Below, piece after piece: positions 1-8,397 of a stretch of 64,000 bases of DNA. The notes beneath the pieces were generated by a model. It searched no databases and was not told where the DNA came from. It worked only from the letters and a program-made list of their open reading frames with translations. The translations under genes and the position numbers were made by a program. The stretch is from Cryobacterium levicorallinum (lineage in GTDB: Bacteria; Actinomycetota; Actinomycetes; Actinomycetales; Microbacteriaceae): assembly GCF_004402405.1 (NCBI RefSeq), contig NZ_SOFE01000012.1:62001-126000 (forward strand), given 5' to 3'. The first letter of the stretch is position 1. Every line of letters starts with the position of its first letter.

Positions 1-1
1 G

Positions 2-346
2 CTCGTCGCCTGGTCGTCGCTGATCGATGTTGACACGGCTGCGACGACCATCGTGCGCACGACGGCCGCGGGGTTCCTGCGGGTGAACGACTCAGGCCTG
101 CTCGAGCCGTTCGTCTCGACCTACTTCGAGATGCTGCAGCGAGTGTGGGAGGCGCGCAGCTTCTCGATCGGCGAAAAGCTCGTGATCGGCCTCTACCCGG
201 CACCGCTGAACAACCAGGCCCTCGCCGACGCGACGAAGACCTGGCTCGACGCGAACCCCGAGCCGGCCGCTCTGCGTCGCCTCGTGGTCGAGAACCTGGC
301 CGGAGTCGAGCGCTCGCTTCGCGTGCAGGCTCGCGACGCCGAATAG
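2..346 (+). CDS. pepN: Aminopeptidase N, C-terminal part (partial)
   Basis: The last 114 codons of a gene that begins upstream of the window. The reading frame is open from base 2. The residues (SSLIDVDTAAT, LQRVWEARSF, GLYPAPL) match the helical ERAP1-like C-terminal domain of M1-family zinc aminopeptidase N, which in actinobacteria is about 850 residues long. That domain caps the active site; the HEXXH zinc motif lies outside the window. It is a cytoplasmic broad-specificity aminopeptidase. A strong intrinsic terminator follows 20 bases after the stop, so this is the end of its transcript. Confidence 0.85.
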   Translation, partial: LVAWSSLIDVDTAATTIVRTTAAGFLRVNDSGLLEPFVSTYFEMLQRVWEARSFSIGEKLVIGLYPAPLNNQALADATKTWLDANPEPAALRRLVVENLAGVERSLRVQARDAE

Positions 347-365
347 TTAGCACCAACGAGCACTG

Positions 366-398
366 CGAACCCCGCGACCAGCCAGGTCGCGGGGTTTT
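366..398 (+). terminator. Intrinsic terminator after pepN
   Basis: A perfect 12-bp stem (AACCCCGCGACC at 368-379 paired with GGTCGCGGGGTT at 385-396), a 5-base loop and a short T tract directly behind it. It lies just after the pepN stop and isolates pepN from the channel gene. Confidence 0.9.
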
Positions 399-549
399 CC
401 CGTGCGCCGACGCGTTCACAGCCAATCGAGAGGATGCCGCTGCCGGCGTTCTCTGCACCGGGTTGCGCTGGCCGCGTGGGTGATCGGTCACCAGCGACCG
501 GGGCTACCTCCCGGGTACCGCCGAGGCCCCTCGGTAGACTGGCTTGGAT

Positions 550-1680
550 ATGAACTGGGAAACTTTCTGGGCCAACCTGGCCACCTCCATCGCTGGTATT
601 CCGTGGACCGATTACGTCGGAAAGATTTTCGCCATTGCGGCAATTATCGTCGTCGCCTTCGCACTGCGCTGGGCTCTGCAATTCGTGATTCGCCGGGTCG
701 TGCAACAGATCGTCTCTGGCGTCAAGAAGAACCAGAAGGTCGACGACACCCAGGCGCTGAACGTCTCCCCCCTGGCTGCCGTGCGCGTCGTGCAGCGCTC
801 GCGCACACTCGGCGCGGTGCTGGCGAACATCGTCAACGTGTTCATTCTGATCACCGCACTGTTGCTCATCATCACGACCCTGAACAAAGACATCCTCGGC
901 TCCTTCGCGCTGCTGACCGCGGCGATCGGCGCCGGCCTCGGTTTCGGTGCGCAAAACATCGTCAAGGACATCCTCAACGGCTTGTTCATGGTGGTGGAGG
1001 ATCAGATCGGCGTTGGCGACATCGTCGACGTGGGATTCGCATCCGGTGTCGTCGAAACGGTCGGAATTCGCATCACGCAGGTGCGCGATGTCGACGGAAC
1101 GCTCTGGTTCGTGCGCAACGGTGAGATTCTGCGGGTCGGCAACATGTCGCAGGGCTGGGCCCGCGTCATCATCGACCTCGCCATCCCCTACAGTTCCGAC
1201 GTGGAGGCCGTGCAGGACGAGCTGCTGCGCGTCGCCAGTGCCCTGGCCTCGAGCCGCAAGTGGCGCGCCTATATCCTCGAAAAGCCGGAGATCTGGGGCC
1301 TCGAGTCGATCACCGCCGAAGCCCTCGTCACCCGGCTAGTGGTCAAGACCCGGGTCTCGGCCAAGTGGGACTTCGCCCGCGATCTTCGCCTGCACATGAA
1401 GAAGGCCCTGGACGGCATGGGCGTTCCGCTGACCCCGCTCAACAGCGTCGTCATGACCACCGGCGACGGCACCATCGACGGCTCGACCGTTGAACCGGTC
1501 GAGGGTGCCCTCGACGCGGCCGAAGAGGCCGCGGCAGCCGTGCCCGACGTCGTAGCCGGCGTGCGCACCGGTCCGGTCGCGGTGCGGAAGCCCCGCGGGC
1601 CGCGCAAGGCCAAGCCCAAAGACGTGCCGGCTCCGATGAAGGCACCAGACCCCGAAGTTCGCGGCGACGGCATTGACTGA
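550..1680 (+). CDS. MscS-family mechanosensitive ion channel
   Basis: A 376-residue membrane protein with three predicted helices (about residues 20-42, 95-118 and 122-145). The third is rich in Gly/Ala and ends in GFGAQNIVKD, the pore helix and hinge signature of MscS channels, followed by the beta domain (VGDIVDVG, VRNGEI). The C-terminal 80 residues are Ala/Pro/Lys-rich and probably disordered. Such channels release solutes on hypo-osmotic shock, and in corynebacteria a relative exports glutamate. I chose ATG 550 over a TTG at 544. A TAGACT -10 box at 535-540 puts the likely transcription start within a few bases of the ATG, so the mRNA is probably leaderless. Confidence 0.85.
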   Translation: MNWETFWANLATSIAGIPWTDYVGKIFAIAAIIVVAFALRWALQFVIRRVVQQIVSGVKKNQKVDDTQALNVSPLAAVRVVQRSRTLGAVLANIVNVFILITALLLIITTLNKDILGSFALLTAAIGAGLGFGAQNIVKDILNGLFMVVEDQIGVGDIVDVGFASGVVETVGIRITQVRDVDGTLWFVRNGEILRVGNMSQGWARVIIDLAIPYSSDVEAVQDELLRVASALASSRKWRAYILEKPEIWGLESITAEALVTRLVVKTRVSAKWDFARDLRLHMKKALDGMGVPLTPLNSVVMTTGDGTIDGSTVEPVEGALDAAEEAAAAVPDVVAGVRTGPVAVRKPRGPRKAKPKDVPAPMKAPDPEVRGDGID

Positions 1681-1707
1681 CCCGTACCGAAGAGAAAGCT
1701 GCACCGA

Positions 1708-2169
1708 ATGACCTCTGAACGACACCCGACCGATCAGCCCGCCACCCCCGCCGGCGTGCACCTGCGCGATGGCGAGAACGGCCCTGCCGCGGTGTCGACG
1801 TTCTTCGACGAGGTCGGTGGAACGCCATTCTTCGAAAGGCTCGTGCACGATTTCTATGTGGGCGTTGCGACCGACCCGGTGCTGAAGCCGATGTATCCCG
1901 AAGAGGATCTCGGCCCGGCCGAACACCGGCTGGTCATGTTCCTCGAGCAGTTCTGGGGCGGTCCAGGCACTTACAGCGAGCAGCGCGGTCACCCGCGTCT
2001 GCGCCAGAGGCACCAACCGTTCAAGGTCAATCCGGATGCCCGCGACCGGTGGCTGGGCCACATGAAAGTCGCCGTGGGCGCGGCTAACCTGCCACCGCTG
2101 CAGCAGGGCATCCTCTGGGATTATCTGGAACGTGCAGCTTTCGCGATGGTGAACAGCTTCGAGGACTAG
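1708..2169 (+). CDS. glbO: Group II truncated haemoglobin
   Basis: A 153-residue protein with the 2-on-2 globin fold of TrHb group II. The B10 tyrosine (VHDFYVG), the proximal histidine region (QRHQPFKV) and the group-II tryptophan at G8 (RDRWLGHM) are visible. Relatives bind oxygen and handle NO or peroxide in the cytoplasm. The N-terminal 28 residues are a family-typical polar extension. It follows the channel gene by 27 bases in the same direction, so cotranscription is likely. A hairpin after the stop may end the unit. Confidence 0.88.
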   Translation: MTSERHPTDQPATPAGVHLRDGENGPAAVSTFFDEVGGTPFFERLVHDFYVGVATDPVLKPMYPEEDLGPAEHRLVMFLEQFWGGPGTYSEQRGHPRLRQRHQPFKVNPDARDRWLGHMKVAVGAANLPPLQQGILWDYLERAAFAMVNSFED

Positions 2170-2173
2170 GTGT

Positions 2174-2208
2174 ACCGAGCCGACGGCGATAGCTCCACGG
2201 TGCTCGGT
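2174..2208 (+). terminator. Possible terminator hairpin after glbO
   Basis: ACCGAGC (2174-2180) and GCTCGGT (2202-2208) form a perfect 7-bp stem with a 21-base loop. There is no clear T tract, so this is a weak call resting on position behind glbO. Confidence 0.35.
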
Positions 2209-2311
2209 GCGTTCGGGCAACGACTTGGTTTTAGGGTTTTACGAGTACCTCGGCTACGAGGACGCCAGCGTGCAGGTGCGCTCCAAATGGTTGATCCAGC
2301 CGACAAACTAA
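2207..2311 (+). pseudogene. C-terminal remnant of a GNAT acetyltransferase
   Basis: Read from GTG 2207 this frame gives 34 residues including GFYEYLGYED and VQVRSKWL. The G-F-Y-E-x-L-G-Y pattern is the end of the GNAT fold (helix 4/strand 6, acetyl-CoA side). The acetyl-CoA binding loop and everything upstream are absent, and glbO ends only 37 bases before. I read it as the surviving tail of a deleted gene between glbO and the convergent MarR gene. Confidence 0.55.
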
Positions 2312-2325
2312 CCGGGCTGGGCCTG

Positions 2326-2820
2326 TTACTGTGCGAGCGACTCGGCGGCCGCGCAGGGGCTCGCCGTTGGATCGGCGCGGTGCACGCTCGTGGCCAACGC
2401 GCCGAGCAGCCCGGCCAGCCGGTGGGCGTCATCGTCGTCCATTCCGGAGAGGATGCTGGCTTCCACAGCGGCAACGCGCGTCTCGTACCGAGTGAGCACG
2501 CTCAAGCCCTCTGTTGTGGCCCGAATCCTTCGGGCCCGACGATCGGTGGGGTCGGGAATGCGTTCCACCAGCTTGGCGTCCACCATGCCGTCGAGCAGGT
2601 AGGTCAAGACCGTGCGATCGATGGCGAGGTGCGCCCCGATGGCTTGCTGAGACGGCAGGTCTCGGTGAATGACGGTCGACAGCACCTGATAGCAGCGCAC
2701 TCCCCCGGGCAGCCCCACGACAGCGGTCTCCAGCTGACGCTGATAGCCGCGCAAAACCATCGCGAGGTTCCACCCCAGATCTCCCGGCACGGTGGCCGGC
2801 AGAATCGATTCGGAAGTCAT
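2326..2820 (-). CDS. MarR-family transcriptional regulator
   Basis: A 164-residue winged-helix regulator. The helix-turn-helix (LPSQQAIGAHLAIDRTVLTYLL) and the wing (DPTDRRARRIRAT) are clear MarR features; the D-x-R-D/R wing motif contacts DNA. It is divergent from an oxidoreductase/LLM operon, and a perfect 7-bp inverted repeat (2871-2893) lies in the shared promoter region, so it probably represses that operon and itself until it binds a small phenolic or electrophilic ligand. ATG 2820 is preferred for its spacing to a GGATGG-like ribosome site; an ATG at 2829 is possible. Confidence 0.85.
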   Translation of the reverse strand: MTSESILPATVPGDLGWNLAMVLRGYQRQLETAVVGLPGGVRCYQVLSTVIHRDLPSQQAIGAHLAIDRTVLTYLLDGMVDAKLVERIPDPTDRRARRIRATTEGLSVLTRYETRVAAVEASILSGMDDDDAHRLAGLLGALATSVHRADPTASPCAAAESLAQ

Positions 2821-2870
2821 GCCAGCCATCCTATCCCAAACCATGCGGTTGCATAGATATTCTTAGCGTC

Positions 2871-2893
2871 ATATGATCTGTAAAGCATCATAT
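2871..2893. promoter_or_regulatory. Likely MarR operator
   Basis: ATATGAT (2871-2877) and ATCATAT (2887-2893) are perfect inverted 7-mers separated by 9 bases. The site lies between the divergent MarR gene and the NADP oxidoreductase, about 20 bases before its ATG. Position and symmetry fit a MarR dimer site. Confidence 0.6.
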
Positions 2894-2911
2894 TTCGACG
2901 GGAGCAGCGCG

Positions 2912-3592
2912 ATGAGCAGTCAAAGTGCCAGGAGCAGTCAGCACACCACCACCATCGGCATTCTGGGCGCCGGGCGGGTCGGAACAGCTCTGGCTCGGCA
3001 GGCGCTGAAAGCCGGTTACCAGGTGTGCATCGCGACCACGCAGCCCGCGGCGGACAACGCGCTACTGGTGGACATTGTGGCCCCCGGGGCGGTGGCGGTG
3101 AAATCAAGCCAGGCCGCGGCATCCGATCTGGTGGTACTGGCGATTCCACTGCACAAGTACCGCACGCTCAACCCCGGCGAGCTCGCCGGCCGAATCGTTA
3201 TCGACGCGATGAACTATTGGGCACCGGTCGACGGCGTGTTCGATGATTTCGAGCGCGACTCGCGCACAACGAGCGAGGTCGTCGAAGAGTTTCTGCGCGA
3301 TGCCCGGGTGGTGAAGTCGCTCAACCACATCGGTTACCACGAGCTCGAAGAAGACGATAGGGCCGCGGGCGCGCCGATGCGACGAGCGCTCGCCCTGGCC
3401 GGTGACGACCTCGAAGCCAAGGCAGTCGTCGAAAGTTTCATCGACCGACTCGGCTACGACGCGATCGATGCCGGCCCCCTCGCCGCCGGCCGCTCGTTTG
3501 AGCCGGCCACCGAGATCTTCACCGGCAGTCACACCGCGAACCAGCTTCGCGCCCTCATTCAGAAGGCCCGTCCGCTCGCGGTCGCTGCCTAA
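2912..3592 (+). CDS. NADPH/F420-type oxidoreductase (Rossmann, NAD-binding)
   Basis: A 226-residue protein with an N-terminal Rossmann motif GILGAGRVGTAL and the fold of the NADP oxidoreductase coenzyme F420-dependent family (DAMNYW, KSLNHIGYHEL). Family members move hydride between NADP(H) and F420 or a flavin; the real electron partner here is unknown. ATG 2912 is chosen because GGAG lies 8 bases upstream; the longer frame begins inside the MarR operator. It is 12 bases from the LLM oxidoreductase, so the two form an operon under the divergent MarR regulator. Confidence 0.78.
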   Translation: MSSQSARSSQHTTTIGILGAGRVGTALARQALKAGYQVCIATTQPAADNALLVDIVAPGAVAVKSSQAAASDLVVLAIPLHKYRTLNPGELAGRIVIDAMNYWAPVDGVFDDFERDSRTTSEVVEEFLRDARVVKSLNHIGYHELEEDDRAAGAPMRRALALAGDDLEAKAVVESFIDRLGYDAIDAGPLAAGRSFEPATEIFTGSHTANQLRALIQKARPLAVAA

Positions 3593-3604
3593 GCCACTCA
3601 CACA

Positions 3605-4660
3605 ATGGAGAACACCTTGGAAATCGGCGCCTACAGCTTCGGTGACACTCAACGGGGCCCCGACGGCAGCTCGCGTTCCACCGCGGAGGCGATCAAGAAC
3701 CTGTTCGACGCCATCGTGCACGCCGACCAGGCGGGGTTGGACTATTTTGGCATCGGTGAACACCACACCGTCTCCATGCCCGCCTCATCACCCGGCGCGA
3801 TCATCGCCGCGGCCGCTGCGGCGACGACTCGGATCAAACTCGGCAGCGCCGCCAGCATTATTGGAACGGATGACCCGGTGCGGGTGTTCCAGCAGTTCGC
3901 CACGGCAGACGCCATCTCCGGCGGCGGCCGCATCGAGATCACGGCCGGCCGCGGCTCCTCGGTCGAGACCTTTCCGCTGTTCGGCTACGAATTGAACGAC
4001 TATGACGAGCTCTACGCCCAGAAGCTCGACCTGCTGCTCACGCTCAACAACAGCTCCACGGAGAACGTGACCTGGTCGGGAACCGCGCGTCCCTCGATCC
4101 CCCAGCTCGACGTCGTGCCGCGTCCGGTGCAGGGCTCCTTGCCCATCTGGATCGCCACCGGCGGCAGTGCACCGTCGTCGGCCCGGGCCGGGCGCCTCGG
4201 CCTCCCGCTCGCCTACGCCATCATCGGCGGGCAGCCGCACCGGTTCGCGCCCCTCGCCAATCTCTACCGGCAGTCAGCGGCGCAAGCCGGCCACAGCGGC
4301 GACAACATCAAAGTCTCGGTCGCCACCTTCGGCCTGGTAGCTCCGACCAAGAAGGAAGCGGTCGAGCGGATGTATCCGGGCTGGGTCAACCTCAACGTGG
4401 AGATGGGTCGGCTGCGCGGCTGGCCAGCGCCGCAACGAGGTTCCTACCTGGCCCAGGTCGACGCCCCCAATGCCTACTTCATCGGCGACCCGGACGACGT
4501 TGCTGAACGCATCGTCGACCTGCACCGGCACCTCGGCCACATGCGGCACTTTTTGCAGGGCGACCACGGCGGGCTCCCCCAGGAACACCTGCTTGAGTCC
4601 ATCACCCTGCTCGCCACCGAGGTCAAGCCACGCGTGGAACGGCTGCTCGCCGCTAAATAG
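3605..4660 (+). CDS. LLM-class flavin-dependent monooxygenase
   Basis: A 351-residue luciferase-like TIM barrel (GIGEHHTVSMP near residue 50; ITAGRGSS, PIWIATGG; VDAPNAYFIGDPDDVAERI near the end). Members oxidise substrates with reduced FMN or F420. The adjacent NADP oxidoreductase could supply the reduced cofactor, and both are probably induced through MarR. The substrate cannot be read from sequence. Confidence 0.85.
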   Translation: MENTLEIGAYSFGDTQRGPDGSSRSTAEAIKNLFDAIVHADQAGLDYFGIGEHHTVSMPASSPGAIIAAAAAATTRIKLGSAASIIGTDDPVRVFQQFATADAISGGGRIEITAGRGSSVETFPLFGYELNDYDELYAQKLDLLLTLNNSSTENVTWSGTARPSIPQLDVVPRPVQGSLPIWIATGGSAPSSARAGRLGLPLAYAIIGGQPHRFAPLANLYRQSAAQAGHSGDNIKVSVATFGLVAPTKKEAVERMYPGWVNLNVEMGRLRGWPAPQRGSYLAQVDAPNAYFIGDPDDVAERIVDLHRHLGHMRHFLQGDHGGLPQEHLLESITLLATEVKPRVERLLAAK

Positions 4661-4710
4661 CAGCAGACCGATCCGGTCCGAAAACAGTTCTCCCACACTC
4701 CCTAGAAGTA

Positions 4711-4729
4711 ATGTATAGTCGCCATACAT
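4711..4729. promoter_or_regulatory. Likely PadR operator overlapping a -10 box
   Basis: ATGTAT and ATACAT are perfect inverted hexamers 7 bases apart, matching the ATGT...ACAT pattern known for PadR-family sites. A TATAGT -10 box (4714-4719) lies inside the site, and padR begins at 4757, which fits autorepression of the padR-ABC operon. Confidence 0.65.
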
Positions 4730-4756
4730 ATACTCGCCAGTGATTTAGGGAGCGCG

Positions 4757-5377
4757 ATGTCGGTAGCGATGAGCCTCCTGGCCATGGTGGCGCAGGGACC
4801 CCGCTACGGCTACGAATTGCGGGCCGAGTTCGATCGCAGAACCAGCGCGCAGTGGCCGCTCAACATCGGCCAGGTCTACAAGACGCTGGATCGCCTGGAA
4901 CGCGAAGGCCTGGTCGAGAAAAGTGCGAGCACGGATGCCGATGGGCACGTCTACTATGCGGCGACGCCGGCCGGCCAGGACGCGTCGCGAACCTGGTTGC
5001 AGCAGGCCGATCCACTACCCTCGGCCGCGCGCGATGATCTCGCGATCAAGCTCGCCATTGCCGTGACCCTGCCCGGTGTCGATGTGGCCGCGCTTCTGCG
5101 TGCGCAGCGCCACGCAGCCATCAGTCGGCTGCAGGAACTCACCCGCCAGACGGGTGGCGGTCCCGTTCTGACCGCGCAGGATCTGGCCACCCGCATCGTC
5201 AGCGACGCCGCACTCATCGCGGCGGAGACGCAACTGCGCTGGCTCGACCAGGTATCCGCACGCGTTCGCGACGCACTGGCTCGGGGCATTCCCCTCACCG
5301 TTCCCTTCAACACCGAACGGCCCCGACGTGGACGTCCCCGCTCGACCTCCCCCATACCCTCGAAGGAACCACGATGA
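4757..5377 (+). CDS. PadR-family transcriptional regulator
   Basis: A 206-residue protein. Residues 1-80 are the PadR winged helix (GPRYGYELRAEF, IGQVYKTLDRLEREGLVE, GHVYYAATPAG). The rest is the dimerising C-terminal helix region and a basic Pro/Arg tail. AGGGAG precedes ATG 4757. Its stop overlaps the start of the ABC ATPase by four bases (ATGA), so it is translationally coupled to the transporter it probably controls. A palindrome over the promoter (4711-4729) suggests autoregulation. Confidence 0.88.
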   Translation: MSVAMSLLAMVAQGPRYGYELRAEFDRRTSAQWPLNIGQVYKTLDRLEREGLVEKSASTDADGHVYYAATPAGQDASRTWLQQADPLPSAARDDLAIKLAIAVTLPGVDVAALLRAQRHAAISRLQELTRQTGGGPVLTAQDLATRIVSDAALIAAETQLRWLDQVSARVRDALARGIPLTVPFNTERPRRGRPRSTSPIPSKEPR

Positions 5378-6063
5378 CGCAGGCTCTGCAACTGATCGCC
5401 GTCTCCCGCGACTTTGGCTCCGGCGCCCTGCGCGTGCGGGCCCTCGAAAACGTCAACCTCACCGTGCGGGCCGGTGAATTCGTCGCCGTGATGGGGCCGT
5501 CAGGTTCGGGTAAGTCAACCCTGCTCGATATTGCCGGCGGCATCGAACGACCCAGCCAGGGCGATGTGCTCATCGACGGAGTATCGCTCGGTTCGCTCGA
5601 TTCCAACGCCCTGGCCATGGTGCGGCGGCGATCAGTCGGGTTCGTCTTTCAAAAGTACAACCTCATCCCGATTCTCACGGTGCTGGAAAACGTTGCCGTT
5701 CCGATGGAGCTCGATGGCTGGCCGCGCGGGCGAGCGCTCGAGGCGGCGCGTCAGGCACTTGACGAACTCGGCTTGCAGGGCGTTGCCGATTTTTACCCGG
5801 AAAATCTGTCGGGGGGACAACAACAACGAGTCGCGATCGCTCGGGCAACGGCGGGAAGCCCCCGACTGATTCTGGCCGACGAGCCGACCGGCGCCCTCGA
5901 TACGATCACGGGCGAGGCCATCGTGCGCCTCATTCGCGACCGAGTCGACGCCGGGGCGGCCGCCATTGTGGCTACCCATGACCATCGGTTGGCAGCCTGG
6001 GCAGATCGCGTCTTCACCCTCGAAGACGGCCGCCTGTATGCCACGGAACAGGCTCAGCGATGA
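5374..6063 (+). CDS. ABC transporter ATP-binding protein (MacB/LolD type)
   Basis: A 229-residue ATPase with Walker A GPSGSGKSTL, Q-loop VFQKYNL, signature LSGGQQQRVAIARA, Walker B LILADEPTGAL and H-loop THDHR. The sequence type is that of MacB/LolD exporters, which pair with FtsX-like permeases. It overlaps padR by four bases and the permease gene by four bases (both ATGA), so one operon makes an exporter or cell-envelope extrusion system, perhaps for a drug or peptide. Confidence 0.92.
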   Translation: MTQALQLIAVSRDFGSGALRVRALENVNLTVRAGEFVAVMGPSGSGKSTLLDIAGGIERPSQGDVLIDGVSLGSLDSNALAMVRRRSVGFVFQKYNLIPILTVLENVAVPMELDGWPRGRALEAARQALDELGLQGVADFYPENLSGGQQQRVAIARATAGSPRLILADEPTGALDTITGEAIVRLIRDRVDAGAAAIVATHDHRLAAWADRVFTLEDGRLYATEQAQR

Positions 6064-8222
6064 AATGGCTGGGACGCTGGCGGTTCGCCGGTCGGATCGC
6101 CGTGCGGGACATCCGTCACAATCGCCTGTCGGCTGCGCTCAGTGTGATTGCCATGGCGATACCGGTCAGTGCGGTGGTGGCCGTGGCGGTCGTTGCACCG
6201 AACGTCAGCCCAGTATTCGACGACGGCACGAGCTCCGAGTCTGGGTCTGCCGCCGGCATGATCGCGGTGGCGGCGTACTTCGCCGTGCTGGCCCTGCTGC
6301 TCGTGGGCGCAATGGTCGCGGCCGCGATGATCGTCTCCGTGCGTCGCAGCGAACGGATGCTTGCCCTCCTCGCTGCTACCGGTGCGCCGCGAAGCATGCT
6401 CGCGCGTGTGATGACGGCACGGGGGCTTATTTTCGGAGCCGTGACGGCCGGCACCTCGGTCGTGATCGGGATCGCCGCGGGCAGCGCGATACTCCTGGCC
6501 GGAGGCACCGTCATCACCCGAATCGACGTTGTTGCCATCGTTCTGGTCGCCATCGCGACCATCGGGGTGGGCTGGTCGACGTCGCTGACAGCGGCGGTGC
6601 GGGCATCCGGAATCAACGTTTCCACGGTCTTGCGAGATGCCCCGCGGCCGGCGCGATCAACGCCGCACGTAGCCCGAGCCGGCCGCATTGTGATGCTGAC
6701 CGGTCTGGGCGCTCTGCTGCTCGGTTCTGCGCTCGGGATTGCCGGGCGCGCTCTGCCCGCAGGGCTGTTCGCTAATCTGCTGCCGTACCTGAGCGGAATG
6801 CTGGCTGCGCCAGCCGCGATCACGATTCTGGTCGGCGCACTTCTCGCGTTTCCCGCCGTGATTCGGTGGGTCGGTCGGGTGCCAGCACTCCTTCCCGGCG
6901 CGGCCGGACTCGCAGCGCGCACTGCGGCTCGGGACGCGGAGCGAAGCGGGGCGCGTTCGGGCGCTGCCGCGGCATCCATCATGCTCGTGACCTTCCTGGT
7001 CAGTTCCTATCTCACATTCTTTTCCGCGAACGATGCGTGGTCGGTCACCGACCACGACTGGCAACTGCAACGAGATCAGGTCGCTGTCGACCTGATCGTG
7101 CAGGAGCGCGGGAATCCGAGCGAGCGTGGAGTCGTCGACAACCCAGAAGCCGTCGCCTCGGCCGTTTCCGATGGTGTCGATGCGACCGACGTACGAGTCA
7201 TCGATGGCGTTCTCGGCCCCTTCTGGGGAACGCCCGTTGACGACGATGAAGGCTATAGCGGTCGTCAAGCAATGATCTTTCCGCCGGATGGACTCCCCCA
7301 GCCCCAGATTGCCACCGACGGCATCTGCGCCCAATCGTTCGAGCAAACCGGTGTCAACGAATCGCTCTGTGCGCCGGGGCCCTACGAACAATTCGAACTT
7401 TCACCGACCCGACCCACGATCTGGGTCGGCGATGCTGCCGACCTTGAGCTTATTTTGGGCCAGACGACGGATGCTGCCACCCGCGCTGCCCTCGCCGCTG
7501 GCACGGTCATCGTGCTCGATCCCCGCTACATGGCCACCGACGGCAGCGTCACAATTCACTGGTGGGGCGCGAAGCAGTTCGTCGCGGAAGATGAACCGGG
7601 CGAGTTTTTGCCTTCCGGTACGCCGCTGAGTTCCGTGCGCCTGGACGGCATCACCGTGCCGATGGACCATCAAGTCGGGTACGGACTTTTCCTGAGCCCG
7701 TCCGCGGCCGATGTGGCGGGGCTCGTTCCATTGCCCGCTCGCGTTCTGGCACAAGCGCCGCCTGGCCTGAGCTACACCACGGTCTATGCCACCGATCTGC
7801 GCGTCTTCTCGGAGTATCTATTTCTCGAACTCGAAACGGGGCCGAGCACCGGTGACCGAGCCTGGTTCTGGGGCGCTGTCATGCTCGCAACCGGTCTGGT
7901 GCTCGCGATCGCGATCGCAGCGATCGGGCTCTCCCGCAGCGAAGGCCGCCAAATTGACCGGACCCTTGCCGTACTCGGCGCGGCCGACGGACTGCGCCGA
8001 CGGATCAACGGCTGGTACGCCCTGTTCGTCGTCGGCACAAGTTGCCTGATCGGCACCTTCTGCGGAGTGCTTCTGGTCCTCGCCTTCTCTGTGGCGAGGT
8101 TCTCGCCGCCCGTCATCCCCGTTCTTGCACTCGCGATCATCGGGCTCGGCGTGCCGCTGGTCGTCGCGCTCGCTGCCCGCATCCTTCCCGTACGCTCACA
8201 GACGGATGCGCGCCGCGGCTGA
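6060..8222 (+). CDS. FtsX-like ABC transporter permease
   Basis: A 720-residue membrane protein. A first helix (residues 20-45) and three helices around residues 80-190 form one FtsX-type block with the conserved LLAATGAPRSM cytoplasmic loop. Helices near 205-280 follow, then a large extracytoplasmic region (about 315-600), and a final block of three helices (610-710) with AVLGAADGLRRRI. This two-block layout is usual for actinobacterial FtsX permeases. It works with the ATPase encoded immediately upstream. Confidence 0.88.
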   Translation: MKWLGRWRFAGRIAVRDIRHNRLSAALSVIAMAIPVSAVVAVAVVAPNVSPVFDDGTSSESGSAAGMIAVAAYFAVLALLLVGAMVAAAMIVSVRRSERMLALLAATGAPRSMLARVMTARGLIFGAVTAGTSVVIGIAAGSAILLAGGTVITRIDVVAIVLVAIATIGVGWSTSLTAAVRASGINVSTVLRDAPRPARSTPHVARAGRIVMLTGLGALLLGSALGIAGRALPAGLFANLLPYLSGMLAAPAAITILVGALLAFPAVIRWVGRVPALLPGAAGLAARTAARDAERSGARSGAAAASIMLVTFLVSSYLTFFSANDAWSVTDHDWQLQRDQVAVDLIVQERGNPSERGVVDNPEAVASAVSDGVDATDVRVIDGVLGPFWGTPVDDDEGYSGRQAMIFPPDGLPQPQIATDGICAQSFEQTGVNESLCAPGPYEQFELSPTRPTIWVGDAADLELILGQTTDAATRAALAAGTVIVLDPRYMATDGSVTIHWWGAKQFVAEDEPGEFLPSGTPLSSVRLDGITVPMDHQVGYGLFLSPSAADVAGLVPLPARVLAQAPPGLSYTTVYATDLRVFSEYLFLELETGPSTGDRAWFWGAVMLATGLVLAIAIAAIGLSRSEGRQIDRTLAVLGAADGLRRRINGWYALFVVGTSCLIGTFCGVLLVLAFSVARFSPPVIPVLALAIIGLGVPLVVALAARILPVRSQTDARRG

Positions 8223-8310
8223 GCCCTAATCCCCCAACGCAATCGGATGGGGCGTGCGCCTGCCTGCACTTGGATTGCCGTCGCGGGGCGGCGTGCGATT
8301 TACTGGGGTG

Positions 8311-8397
8311 ATGACCACAACGGATGCCGCAGCACGCGCCAGAGACACCGGCGCGCACCGCCCGCCACGACCGAGCCGCCAAAGCCAGGTCCGATGA
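8311..8397 (+). CDS. Possible 28-residue leader peptide coupled to the DUF1772 gene
   Basis: ATG 8311 opens a 28-codon frame that is Arg/Ala-rich (begins MTTTDAAARA) and whose TGA overlaps the downstream ATG as ATGA at 8394-8397. A TTTACT box at 8299-8304 sits 6 bases before the ATG, so the peptide would start a leaderless message. I recognise no family. It may be a device to carry ribosomes to the DUF1772 start rather than a functional protein. Confidence 0.35.
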   Translation: MTTTDAAARARDTGAHRPPRPSRQSQVR

